Source of the DNA: Nautilus pompilius
Taxonomy: Eukaryota; Mollusca; Cephalopoda; Nautilida; Nautilidae
NCBI GenBank assembly: GCA_018389105.1
Contig: JACATO010000599.1
Location: 651,501 to 715,500 of the forward strand
DNA: 64,000 nt
Direction of reading: 5' to 3'
Position 1 is the first letter of the stretch. Each line of letters starts with the position of its first letter. The notes under the pieces were generated by a model. It made no database searches, was not told the origin of the DNA, and saw only the letters and a list, made by a program, of their open reading frames with translations. The position numbers were made by a program, and so were the translations under genes. This document shows positions 1 to 10,750 of this stretch, piece by piece.

Positions 1-660
1 GTCTGCATTATGTTAAAACTGCATTTTTACAGCATAGTACATTGAATGAATTAAATATATTGTTTAATTAAGGGACAGTGGAATAATTTTGTCATCCACT
101 GTATATTTGCATGTATGTGGATGTGTGTACTTTCTTATTTTAATTTGCAGAAAAGTCTGCTTTCTAATGTACATAGGAATGGAAGATTGCACACACATTA
201 ATTAATCTTTTTCTGGGTTTAAAACATGGGTATTTTTTTTAAAACTATTTAAAATAAAAACGTTTTTTACTCATAATTTTATTATTTAATTTCCAATGCA
301 GTATAAACTGGCAAAAATTTGTGTGGAGGGTTTTCTTCAGATTAAATACAGTCAACATGATAATGGTCTTGTTGTGTTGTTATGCTCTCTTTGACAGGTT
401 CTTCAGTCAGTTCTGTTTTGTGACGGTAAATGCCACTAGTTTCCACCAATGATACCATTCCAGTCAGAAATGTGTCAGTCTACAGTTACAGCGCAAAAAC
501 TCGGGCAAAGGGGGAGAACTGTTTCAAAGAATAAATTCACATTTTGAAAATTGGAAGAAAAAAAAGAGAAAAAAAAGCTTATTTTTTTTAGCAAAACAAA
601 AATTATCATCTTTTTTTTAAAATTGAATTTTGGAGACTTTGAAAATGTCTAAAAATTGAA
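1..660. other. AT-rich non-coding stretch
   Basis: No gene, exon or recognisable element is seen here. The sequence is AT-rich with several A and T homopolymers, including A-rich runs near 555-600 that lead directly into the purine-only tract. Confidence 0.6.
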
Positions 661-666
661 AACTAC

Positions 667-1256
667 AGAGAGAGAGAGAGGGTTGGAGGGAGGGAGAGAG
701 AGAAGAGAGTGGGAGAGAGAGAGAAGGTTGGAGGAGAGAGAGAGGGTTGGAGGGAGGGAGAGAGAAGGTGGAGAGAGTGGGTTGGAGGGGGAGAGAGAGA
801 AGAGAGTGGGAGGGAGGGAGAGAGAGAGGGTTGGAGAGAAGGTGGGAAAGAAAGCGAGAGAGAGGGTGGGAGGGAGGGAGAGAGAGGTTGGAGAGAGGGA
901 GAGAGGTGGGAGAGTGGGTTGGAGGGAGGGAGAGAGGTGGGAAAGAAAGAGAGAGAGAGAGGGTGGGAGGGGAGAGAGGGTTGGAGAGAGGGTGAGAAGG
1001 TGGGAGAGTGGGTTGGAGGGAGGAGAGAGAGAGAGGGTGGAGAGAGAGAGAGGTTGGAGAGAGGGAGAGAGAGAGGTGGGAAAGAAAGAGAGAGAGAGAG
1101 GGTGGGAGAGAGAGAGAGGGTTGGAGAGAAGGTGGGAGAGAGTGGGTTGGAGGGAGAGAGAGAGTGGGAGGGATGGAGAGAGAAGGTGGGAAAGAAAGCG
1201 AGAGAGAGGGTGGGAGGGAGGGAGAGAGAAGGTGGGAAAGAAAGAGAGAGAGAGAG
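667..1256 (+). repeat. Purine-only GA/GGTTGGA satellite-like tract
   Basis: For about 590 bases the plus strand is nearly all A and G, broken only by regular GTTGGA and GTGGGA words. A degenerate unit of about 20-30 bases (GA dinucleotides, then a GGTTGGAGGGAGGG-type block) recurs more than 20 times with variable spacing. Long open frames exist here on both strands, rich in Arg/Glu/Gly one way and Ser/Leu/Pro the other. They are by-products of the lack of stop codons in such a repeat and are not annotated as genes. Homopurine tracts of this length can form triplex (H-DNA) structures in vitro; that is general knowledge, not shown here. Confidence 0.9.
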
Positions 1257-2190
1257 CCTGTCACTAAATTCAGGAAAACTGACAACTGTTTTATTGATTT
1301 ATTGATTCCTAAAATGATGGCCAAGTTGTTCTGGGTGAGGGGGGGGTGTGGTTTTAAAGTCAGAGTTTAGCACCTCAGACAAGAAAAGAAATGTTGACAT
1401 TTTATTATGCATTTACTTGTTTTTATTCTCTCAGTTTTTGTTTTTTTTTTATTTATAAAAGAAAGAAATGTAGTGAAAAAAGGGGGAGAACGGGGTGTTT
1501 TTGATGCATTCCTATTTTATTGGTGAGATTTAATACGTAGAGAAAAACTGGAAACTTTTGTGGTGCCGTTTTATAGGAATGCTATGCCATCTGCCATCAG
1601 GCTTTTTATTTCTAAAAAAGAAAAAAAAACAACATTCAAACAGGTGTTGGTTTATGGTGAATCTGCTCGACCACCTGAAAAGAAGGAACTGCAGTTCTGT
1701 CAGGTGGTTTGCGATGGCCATACTTAAGTATGTACGGAACCCCTGGTATAAAGGTGCGGATGCTCTCCTCTCGCATGCCACTGGTGGCTACAGGTGACGC
1801 ATGGACGAAATCTGATCCTTAAGAGGTTTATTACTGTTCCTCCCAGATGCAGTAAGGACATCATAGCTTATAATTTTATCTTTTTTTTCCCTTCCTTTGG
1901 CTTGGTAAACTTTTTTTTTTTTTTTTTTTTCCTGTATCTTTGCTTCACTTTTCGGCTAAGATGATGCTGATAGTTGGCTTCTTTTGGGTTTTTTGTTTCT
2001 TTTCCCATATTACTGCTGGAGATTTTTACAGGTGTATTGTTTTCTGTGTGTTCAAAAATTCTTTCCTTTGTTATTCGTTATACCTTGTTTAGCATAAGTT
2101 TTTAATTGGCTCATTATGCACTGCACAGACACACACACACACACGTGGACATCTGCATACGTAGTTTAAAGATAAAACTTAACTATGGAC
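1257..2190. other. Non-coding, homopolymer-rich
   Basis: No gene is seen. The stretch holds a G run near 1340, a T run of about 20 at 1911-1931 and a short CA repeat near 2129-2143. A TATAAAGG word at 1747 has no following exon that I can support. Confidence 0.5.
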
Positions 2191-2194
2191 TAGA

Positions 2195-2300
2195 GACATT
2201 ATATGAAACCTGGCTGAGATGGCATCACCATAATGGTATCTGGCTGGGTTTCATTCAGACATTCTTAGTACAGTCATCTCTGTGGTGGTACACACATGAT
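2195..2300 (+). repeat. Short palindromic repeat, CACCATAATGGTATC family
   Basis: The segment carries GAAACCTGG, then CACCATAATGGTATC, then GGGTTTC, so its ends are inverted around the centre. Related copies lie near 26860, 31830 and 34530, with weaker ones near 3160 and 15270. No transposase or longer element is attached. It looks like a small MITE or foldback element of about 80-100 bp. I do not know a name for it. Confidence 0.5.
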
Positions 2301-4249
2301 TAACTATAAATAACAAAATATGACATAACAGATAATTTATTATCAAATGTGGCATACCAGATATTAATTTAACAAATTGTGGCATACACAGAGTAGTTAA
2401 CTGCAAAAGGACATTAAAAAGTAGAAACTGCTGTATGGCTGAATTTTTGGGGGTGACGTTATATTCTTCTTCTTCTTTCTCCTTATCTCCTGTTTTACAT
2501 CCATCTCTCAGTTATAAAAGCACAAGGAATAAACCTGCTCGCAAGCAAGTTTGTATGATTTTTGATGGTTAATGTCTTGTCTACCACCAGGAAGTGAAAC
2601 TATGAAAACTCCCCAACAAGGCTCATAAATCAATGATACCCTTATCTACAGCTGTAAAACCACCATATTTCCTGATTAACCTCTAATGATATTGTAGAGT
2701 CATCTTCAAAAAAGAAAAAGGATACATTTTATAATTCCCTGAAATCTGACCAGACAGGAACATAAAGCAAAAAAGCACATGGGATTTGGGAATTTTCTGA
2801 AATAAAAACCAATGTGTATAGATTCTCCTCCTAGCAACAACAATATTAAAGGGCTCTCTCTCCATCTCTCTAGCATTATTCTGATTATTTTCAGAAACAT
2901 CTGTTGTCTAGGTAAACCTTGTACAAATTAACAATCTTTAACCTCAGAACATTGAATGGGAACCTGACAGTTACTAAATAAAGATTTATATTGTTACATA
3001 TATTTGACAAAAGGGTGGCTAAAATTAAAATAACGATAGCTTTTTTAGAAACTGTAAAAACGGTACAGAATGTATTTCTTAGGTCCTTAAAGACATGATG
3101 GAAATTTTAATTTGGTCAGCACACATTTTTTTGCTCTCTGAAGATTTATCCTATGGAAGTTTAACTGAAACTCAGCCGGGTTTTACTTAAACATCCATCC
3201 CTAACAGTAAGCACAAAAAAGAACATTAAATCATGGTTACCGTAAATTATCACAGCTAAAAGCTCAATCTATTTGCTGCATGCCAACCAATAGCATGAGA
3301 TTAAAAGATAACGTGTCATAGAGTTTACTTTTCCTAGCATAAGCTGACAGAATTAAGCAAATCGGAATCTATTTATTTATTGTATGTGCACTTATTTTAC
3401 ATTTGGAGATCTAGACATTATCTAGCATACTCTGGTTTCTTCCTCTCTTTTTTTTTTTGTTACCGTGGAAGTCTACTTTCTTATATAGGGATGGTGCACG
3501 TAACACAGCTGCTAAGTCAAGGATATTGTCAAGGAGTGGCTTCTGGAAAGTAGCCAATTTTGTCATTGTTGCTACTAATAGAACATTGAATGCCCATTAG
3601 CACAGGTTAGCTTAAGAGCACCTGCTTGTTTCTGCCATGTAATTGCATATTGTTTTAATAAGCAGACATCTGTTAGATAACTATAAACATCAGCAATGAA
3701 ACAAAATCTATACTCCCAAAATCTCTTATTTACAGTGTTCATTATTGAAAACTCAAAAAAAAAAAAAAACGCAGAATCCAAGGCAGTGTGAAACTACAAG
3801 CCCTTCCGTCAGCTAGGATGTCAGCCATCTGTTAGTATTGTTGATTCTTAAAGGTTCTCTCCTGTTTTTGTTTTTTTCAAATTTAGAGATTTTACTGTTG
3901 AAGATTACTTATCAGATCATTGAGGAGATAATGGTTAAAGCAAATAAACGATGGATTTCTGAAAACAAGATTCTTGTCTTTACATCGTACACACATGCAT
4001 TTGTTCTGGAAGGAAACCCAAATTCATTTGTATCTGTTCTGCTCTAGCTTCAGATGATAGTTACTAGCAAGATGCTTCTGTTAATGTATGATTAACCCTT
4101 GTTTTTCTTTGGTTTGGTTAACATCAGATTAAGCTCGGTCAATTGTGATTTGTCTGTAGTTTAACCACCCCCTGCAGTTATACCACATGCAGGTGAGTTT
4201 GCTTTCAGTAATTTTAAGACTTAACAAATAACATCTCTGGATTATGCGC
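2301..4249. other. Non-coding, no gene seen
   Basis: AT-rich sequence with only short chance reading frames. A weak relative of the GAAACTCAG palindromic repeat lies near 3160-3215. T runs lie near 3448 and an A run near 3755. Confidence 0.5.
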
Positions 4250-4320
4250 CATCTTTAGTTCATCTTTAATGACTGACATAAGGAACCAAAAGACCATGAT
4301 GTATGATACCATTTAGTAAG
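4250..4320 (-). repeat. GGTTCTTTGTCAGTCATTAA-core repeat, minus copy
   Basis: Read on the minus strand this carries the core GGTTCCTTATGTCAGTCATT followed by AAAGATGAA. A plus-strand copy of the same core lies 350 bp away at 4640-4725, so the two form an inverted pair. Further copies occur near 22.7, 46.6, 50.0, 51.3, 51.4 and 61.2 kb. There is no coding capacity. Confidence 0.55.
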
Positions 4321-4639
4321 CACAATACCAATCAATAGAGTTTCAATTTTACATGTTTCAAATAATTTTAAATTCCCATTTGAGTAATCAATCACCAAAT
4401 TTTATATTTTTGGTACCAGGTTTCCTCTCGTCACCATGGATTATACAAGATTCTAGCCACTAAGAGAAAAAAATAACTGTGTATCAGTGCAGTTCTCAAA
4501 CAATTTATATTATCATTATGAATCATGGAAAAAAATGTTTTTCTCTTCATTTTCAATTTTCACCAAACAGAAATTCATTTTTTGTTCCCTGGTTAGCACC
4601 ACAAGAAACTGAAGGATCATGTTTAATTGTTTTTATTTT

Positions 4640-4725
4640 ACATGGCATCGCATTGCATAGTAAATGTCATGCCAAGGTGGTCTTTTGGTTCTTTGTCAGT
4701 CATTAAAGATAAAGGTTAAAATTGG
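4640..4725 (+). repeat. GGTTCTTTGTCAGTCATTAA-core repeat, plus copy
   Basis: Contains CATGCCAAGGTGGTC, then the core GGTTCTTTGTCAGTCATTAA and AAGATAAAGG. It is the inverted partner of the copy at 4250-4320. The arms are imperfect, so the pair is either an old foldback element or two independent insertions. Confidence 0.55.
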
Positions 4726-6269
4726 ATTTTTTAAAAAAATGTTGTGCTGGTGTTTGCATGACTTTTATTAGCTTTTAAATTTAATGTGATGGGAAGGCTT
4801 TCTCTTGCTTCTTTATGCCATTTACCGAAGATGATTTTTGAACACGGTTGTTGTTGTTGTTGTTGTTGTTTTAGACAAAGAATTTTAATTGCCCCTGATA
4901 TCCATATGGATGGAAGATTACTAGTATCTGATTGCATTTAAATTATTATCATAGTTTGGTTAATTGGTAAGGTAGAAGCCATTATGGCATACAAAAGGAT
5001 TCCCAAAATGGACATTAGTACAATTCTTCATTAGCGTGGTCGATAATGAGAATACTTTCTGGTGACTTATTCAACTCATTAGCATTTCCATGACTAACAG
5101 GAAGTTTTTTTCTGATATCTAACTTTGCTGGAATTTGCTCATTTTTAATTACCCCCCCCCCACTACACCAAGTATTAGTGACTGTGGATCTATGTCAAAA
5201 GATGAAGGATTACCAATATCTTGTTATGCCATTGTCATGTTAAGTTAGATATCATAGGATTTATGTTGGCAGGTTTGTATTGTGCTTTGTGTTAGAGAAA
5301 ACATGCTGAACTTTAATGTACTCATATATCTCTGTCAGAGACATCTTTAATGCGTGTATTTGATTTATTGTCAGAACTGAGACTTAAAGTTTATATTTCT
5401 GGTGAATCTAGTCACCTATGAACCTTGCAGTTGCATTCAGTGAACAGACCAGTCGCTCAACATCAGAAGTCTTGTAATATTGAAGGTCTAGTGACAGTAA
5501 TTTTGTTGCACTTGATACATTATTGCAATAAACTGAGAGACATTGCATGGTTTGGAAGTTCGGCAATACTTAATGCAGTCTAAATCCAGTTTCTGTTGAT
5601 AATTTAGAGAGGTTTCTTTCCCACAATGCAGAGCTCCAAGTCCTCAGTTGCCCATGAGTAGAAGTCAGTATAATGTCTGCCCATCTTTAGAAGCGAGCCT
5701 TTTTTGAAAAGTTTTGTATTTTCTTTTCTTTGAGTGGTTTACTTCATCTGCTATTTTATGTTATAGCTAAACATTTGGAAGCATTTGCCAATAATCAGAA
5801 CTTACTAGTGACTTTTGTAGTATTGCATTATGGGAAGGTTATCTAAATAATTGGCAGATAAAAATCAGATTCAGTATGCATAAGTAGCTGCTTCAAAAAA
5901 ACCGAGAATTATTTATTAAATTAGTAGGAGCCATAATACTTTAAAAAAAAAAACAACCAAAAATGTAGTTCTTTTTCAAATTAAAATGTATTTTGTTTCT
6001 TATTTTTTATGTTGACCTTATCTTTAACAGTTTTTTTGATTTAAAAAACTTTTACATGAGAAGAAACGAAAGGTTTTGAAAATTTAACTGTATTTCTAAA
6101 AACCTTTTAATTTGACTGGCTCTCTGCTGCTGTACTGTTTGCATTCTTCATTTCCAGAAAATTACTCTAGATTTGAATTTTACTTATAGCACAAAACATA
6201 TATATATATATATAGGCTTTTTTTTTTTTACCTGTAAATGTTTGTGTATATATATGGTATCTGAGTGGG
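4726..6269. other. Non-coding with small microsatellites
   Basis: No gene is seen. The region holds a GTT trinucleotide repeat at 4848-4871, a C run at 5152-5161 and a TA repeat at 6198-6214. The short minus-strand frame at 4731-4937 owes its glutamine run to the GTT repeat. Confidence 0.55.
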
Positions 6270-7290
6270 CAGGTAATCAATGTGCTGGGCAGATCCCATA
6301 ATATTTTCCTATTTACCCAAAGTCATGTTATAGGCCATTCAGAGCAAAAGACAGATTGCCTAAGATCTCGGCACTTTTCTAAATCTGTGGCCAATATTAT
6401 TGTGGAGATTACAGGGAATGTTACCTGGAAGGCTTTCAACAGTGACACCACAACAAGAATGTGCTATTACTTGCCGCATCTGTTCTACACTCACCATCAA
6501 GATTCTCTCGCTGACATCACCCGTGCAGCAGTAGTGAGCAAAAGAGCAGTACAGCAGCATCTCTGCTGACTAGACTATGTAGAGGATATGTAGCATACAG
6601 GTGATTCTTTTGTTCAATAGGAATAAATATCATTCGAAAGTTTAGAGTGCATGTCTGGCAAAACATATGAGTATTGCCACTATGTGCGCTCTTTTTCAAT
6701 GAGTCCAAATTTCAACATTTCACATCTATGCCTAGGTTTTAGAAAAACCTAATAGAGGCTAGCTCCAGTATCTTTAGCCCTTGGTCAGATATGGGGAAGG
6801 GTGGTTGGGCTTCTGTCTGACATGATGTAAAGACAGAATTGGTATTTATCGAGGGGTATCTCAATTCTGCCTGCTATACTGCCATTTTAAGCAAGCATCT
6901 ACTGTCGTATTAACAAGGCATACTGAGATTTTATGTCATTATTCTTAAAGATGCTGCTGCTAGATGACATTACCTCTTACAAGAATAACTAAAGCATTCA
7001 ATTTCTTTTCTGATTACCTCCAAAATTTTGATGTTAATCTAATGGAACATTTATGGGAGCATCTGGGAACAACTCATTCACATTCTGCCAAAATATTGGA
7101 AATAAAGGAATCTTTATTATTGGATATATGGTAATGTAAAACCTCTATGATTTAATGCACAATAGGTTATTTGTGCTGCAAGATGTGGCTTAGTTCTGTT
7201 GCTCATGTTAATCTTCTGTTTCCTTCAACAAACCAACATAATGAGATAACAGCAGGATGCTAAATTATTATGGCAGGGCACTGTGTTGAT
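6270..7290 (+). pseudogene. Tc1-like transposase relic, copy 1
   Basis: This is a decayed DD34E-type Tc1-like transposon. Reading across frames and stops on the plus strand, a helix-turn-helix-like piece (ADITRAAVVSKRAVQQHL) ends near 6566. FNESKFQHF near 6690-6720 corresponds to the DES(K/R)F motif with the first catalytic Asp changed to Asn. ELVFIEGYLNSA lies near 6835-6870, and FDVNLMEHLWEHLG near 7027-7068 corresponds to the SPDLNPIEHLW motif. Stops and frameshifts are many. The 3' non-coding part (the AACATAATGAGATAACAGCA region) matches the relic at 12640-13310, so both are one family. I could not find terminal inverted repeats. It cannot encode an active enzyme. Confidence 0.7.
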
Positions 7291-7757
7291 ATTTTAAAGA
7301 AAAAAGGTTTCTTTGATAAAAATTTCCAGCAAACTTATTGTAATGCATTTTTCATGCATATATTTTGAACAGTTGTATGCCTATAAACATGTAACTAATT
7401 ATGTGTTCTGTTAAATTGAATGTCTCATTGATGGGTTTACAGTCAGGGCTGCCTGCATGTGTGTGTGTGAAAATCTACCTACATGTATTTGTGTATCCTA
7501 CATTTTGGATTTTAAGAACATTTTTCAGCAGTGAAGTCATCTCCAAATATTTTGTTTATTCATTATATAGCAATAAAATCCACAGTGAAAAAAAAATTCA
7601 TACAATTAACTGAAATGTGATAAGAAATCATCAGAAGAATGCTGAGATTCGTTGTGTGTGTGTGTGTGACGTTGATTTATTTGGATTGATTGGGGGGGTC
7701 AAAACCAGCATTGGCCATAGATTTTATTCCTTTCTGTGAAGGAATGGTGATCTGAGT
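7291..7757. other. Non-coding between two elements
   Basis: No gene is seen. There is a short TG repeat near 7653-7669 and a G run near 7691. The plus-strand frame at 7401-7613 has no recognisable domain. Confidence 0.5.
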
Positions 7758-8039
7758 CTTGGATCCAGGGCGGACTGAGCCATCAGTCAATTGGGCACTG
7801 CCAGAGGGCCCATAGCTACAAGGGGCCCGCAGCTGCAAGAGATTCCCATATAAATTCTATTAAATGAATACTCCAATATTCTCCAGATGCAGTCTGAGAC
7901 AACTAATTTTTAAATTGACACCCCCAAACCGCCCTCCCCTTATCTGGCGCTTTGTAGCCTCTGACATCAGCACTAAGGGGCCCAGTGAACAGTTATGCCC
8001 GAGGGCCTATAATACTCTCAGTCCGCCCCTGCTTGGATC
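7758..8039. mobile_element. hAT-type MITE with perfect 8-bp target duplication
   Basis: A 266-bp element occupies 7766-8031. It is bounded by the direct repeat CTTGGATC at 7758-7765 and again at 8032-8039. Its ends are inverted: CAGGGCGGACTGAG at the left, and at the right CTCAGTCCGCCCCTG, whose complement is CAGGGGCGGACTGAG. Further inside, GAGGGCCC words face each other. An 8-bp duplication with CAG-starting ends is the signature of hAT transposition. No transposase is encoded, so it must have been moved in trans. The unbroken duplication suggests a fairly recent insertion. Confidence 0.85.
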
Positions 8040-8410
8040 TAAATCTTTGAATAGTAAACTTTACGTTTTGTCAAAAAAGTGTGCACACTAAACACAGTTC
8101 TTGCCAATGACCAAGTAAAATTCATCAAAAACTGACAAAAATTCTGAAAGAGGAGGGGGGTCAAAAGATAATGGGAAAAAGAATCTTTAAGCCTTTCATT
8201 TGAGGCAAAGGCAGTGATTGTTTTAACACAGCTTACGCAGAATCGTAGTCTTCACTTGTGGTTACAGAATTGTAGGTTTTAACTGGTTTCACCTTCACTA
8301 AGCACACCTGATCAGTAGACAAACAAACAAAATATATATTATAATTCAGTTCATATTCAATTTATGGAGGGGATACATTTTTAAAAAACTAAACAGACTT
8401 TATTGATCTA
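8040..8410. other. Spacer between the hAT MITE and the hAT relic
   Basis: No gene is seen. The sequence is AT-rich with a G run near 8154. Confidence 0.5.
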
Positions 8411-10750
8411 CAGCAGGACCATCCAACTGGCATTTTGCAAAGCATTTTTTTTTAAAAAAAATGGGCCCATGGAATGAAAGGGAAAGGCATAAAGTCGTTT
8501 CAACATGGGAAGTATTTTATTCCTCAATCAAGAAACGAAAACCGCCCGCTATTTTCTACAGTACGTTTAATGTCTTAGATTACGGTACCGCAGCCACCAC
8601 CCCATCAGACCCGTGTGGTCAGCTTTGGTTGCTTATTAATGAAACATGCTCGACTGCTTCTGTCGACTTCACACTTCGTTAGGGAACACACAGTGCTGTG
8701 CCTGTGCTCTGCCAAATATGCTATCCACTTGTTCTTCTTGGAATGTGCCACGTACAGCACAAATTTACGGCCATAACACACAGTCGGTGCACAGCGCGGT
8801 CAATTTGCTCTCCAGCTTAACACAGCTCTCCTTTCTCACTGGATATAACCCTCCCTCGTCCGTGAAATTCTCTGAACGAGTCTTCTGAAAACCATGATAA
8901 AAGAAGAGAAACATTCCAGTTTGGAAAAAGAGAACGGTTATTCGTTTGTGGACATCGGAGGAAAAACTTGTCCCGTGTGATTACAGGTTCTTCTGTCAGC
9001 AAATACAATATCAGTTGACAACCGAACTCATCACAAAGGGAGCTAAGTAGAAGAGTCTCAAGGGACAACAGGTATGTGATATGAAAGACAAAATTTTCGT
9101 AAATTTTGTGACCGTTCAAGACTCATAGTTTAATGGAATTTTACGACAACAGCCTGGCAATTTATAGTCAAAAAAATTTTTTTTTCGAGGATGTGGAAAT
9201 AATTAAGTCTTGTGGTTAAAATGCCAAGCAAATTTGAAAGTATGTCACTTTCATGACAGATAGCAGGAAGGCATGCTGTGGAAATGAATGATCACCTTGA
9301 AAATAAGCTGCAGACTCTTGCTGAAAGTTGTGTTTATTTTTAATTAGTTGCAGATGAAAGTGTTGACATTGCTGATTCAAGTCAGTTGATAATTTTCATA
9401 AGAACGGTTGTTGATGGTTTTGACATCCCAGAACAACTATTAAACCTTTCTGAGCTGTATGCAACTACAAAAGCTTCTGACATTTAGAATGTTTTTTTTT
9501 ATAATATACTTGAAGAACGTATGTTTCAAAGATGCACTTACACTGTTACTGGTTGGGCAGAGGCTAGTGCTAAAGCAGATTTAGCCAGTTTTCTAAGACA
9601 AAATGGCATTTGGTATTCTGTTTCATTGTAGTGACAAGTTCCTCAGACTTAAGGACATGTTGACAAATGCTGCTTAAAATTAAATATGATTTGTAGAGGC
9701 ACCCATGATCAAAACCATTGGAAGTTCAGGTTATTCTTTCAGGTAATTGAAGTAATATGCTAGGATATTCCTCTTCACATAAATATTTGGTGTCAAATTG
9801 CTGGGAAAACTCTTATCAAGTTCTTTGCTTTTTTTGGAAAGAAACATCCCCACATTTTTAAGAAATTAGGTCAGAGGTAACACCACCATGTTTGAAGAGG
9901 ATCTACAAGATATGCAATTTCTCTGCACATTGGAATTTCTGACTAATGAGACTGCTCACCTTAATACACTTCCTCCATGGTAAACACCAAAATGTCTAAT
10001 GTGGTTGGTCACATTCACAGATTAAAAAAAAATAATAAATAAACTTATTTAAATGCTCCATTGAAAAACCAGTCCTGAACATTTCCCCTCTTGTAAAAAT
10101 GTTTAAGAATCGTGCTTCAAGATGTTGGAAAAAATCATTTTTGAACATAAAATTAAATTTAACACCAAATTCAAAGACTCGTGAACTAAGGAAAGCCTAC
10201 ATCTGTTCAACGACTGTGCAGGTGTAAAAAGATACAGGGTGATCTCTTCTTCCAAGCAAAAGGGACATTCTGTTGCAAAAAAGCAATTCCCAGAGACTGC
10301 TACCTGAAACTACGTGACATTGGATTGAAAATTCTTTCGGTGTTTGGAAGTATCTACCTTTGTGAAGGTATCTTCTCAACAGTGAACCATATAGAGTTAA
10401 AACAAATGAGCAGAATCATCAATAAAACACTTTGTTCCACTCTCCAACACACTGCTACAAGCATTTTCATTGATACTGCAGATTTAGTTGAAGATTAAAA
10501 TGCACAGGTGTCTCATTAATTACAGTACATTTTTTCATTATATTTTTGTTGCATTAATTTGTTGTTTTATAAGTGTAAAAAAAAAAAAAGGAGAGGTTGT
10601 TTTGTAAAATGAATCTTTTCATCTACAATTTTATTTAGAACATTATTCACTGAACATTTCCTCATAAGGAAACAAAATCGCATGGCTCACTCATCATCTT
10701 CAAATTGGTAATCTGGCTCTTTGAGAAAAAAGTTCTACATCCCTATCTCT
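8411..10750 (+). mobile_element. Decayed autonomous hAT transposon
   Basis: The left end (CAGGACCATCCAACTGGCAT near 8414) and the right end (GGCTCTTTGAGAAAAAAG near 10715) resemble the ends of vertebrate Charlie-type hATs, whose terminal words begin CAGGG(G)T and whose right end carries a GGCTCTTTG-like word. Between them lies a broken transposase at 8891-10500. The exact termini and an 8-bp duplication are blurred. The last roughly 700 bp recur in opposite orientation at 35748-36480. Confidence 0.65.
8891..10500 (+). pseudogene. hAT transposase pseudogene (BED finger, RNase H-like core, hAT dimerisation tail)
   Basis: Plus-strand reading across stops and frameshifts gives three recognisable blocks in the right order. 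Near 8940-8990, YSFVDIGGKTCPV with a stop where a cysteine is expected resembles the start of a BED zinc finger. Near 9350-9480, VADESVDIADSSQLIIFIR followed by VVDGFDIPEQLLNL is the first catalytic Asp block as seen in GTF2IRD2- and ZBED5-related hAT transposases. Near 10317-10497, IGLKILSVFGSIYLCEGIFS and a following region ending ADLVEDZ (Z = stop) is the C-terminal hAT dimerisation domain. At least eight stops interrupt it, so it is inactive. The assignment rests on motif memory, not on a search. Confidence 0.7.

Noticed and set aside
617..1370. Long frames on both strands (up to 235 codons)
   Set aside because: All are produced by the purine-only repeat, which lacks stop codons. The peptides are Arg/Glu/Gly or Ser/Leu/Pro low-complexity strings.
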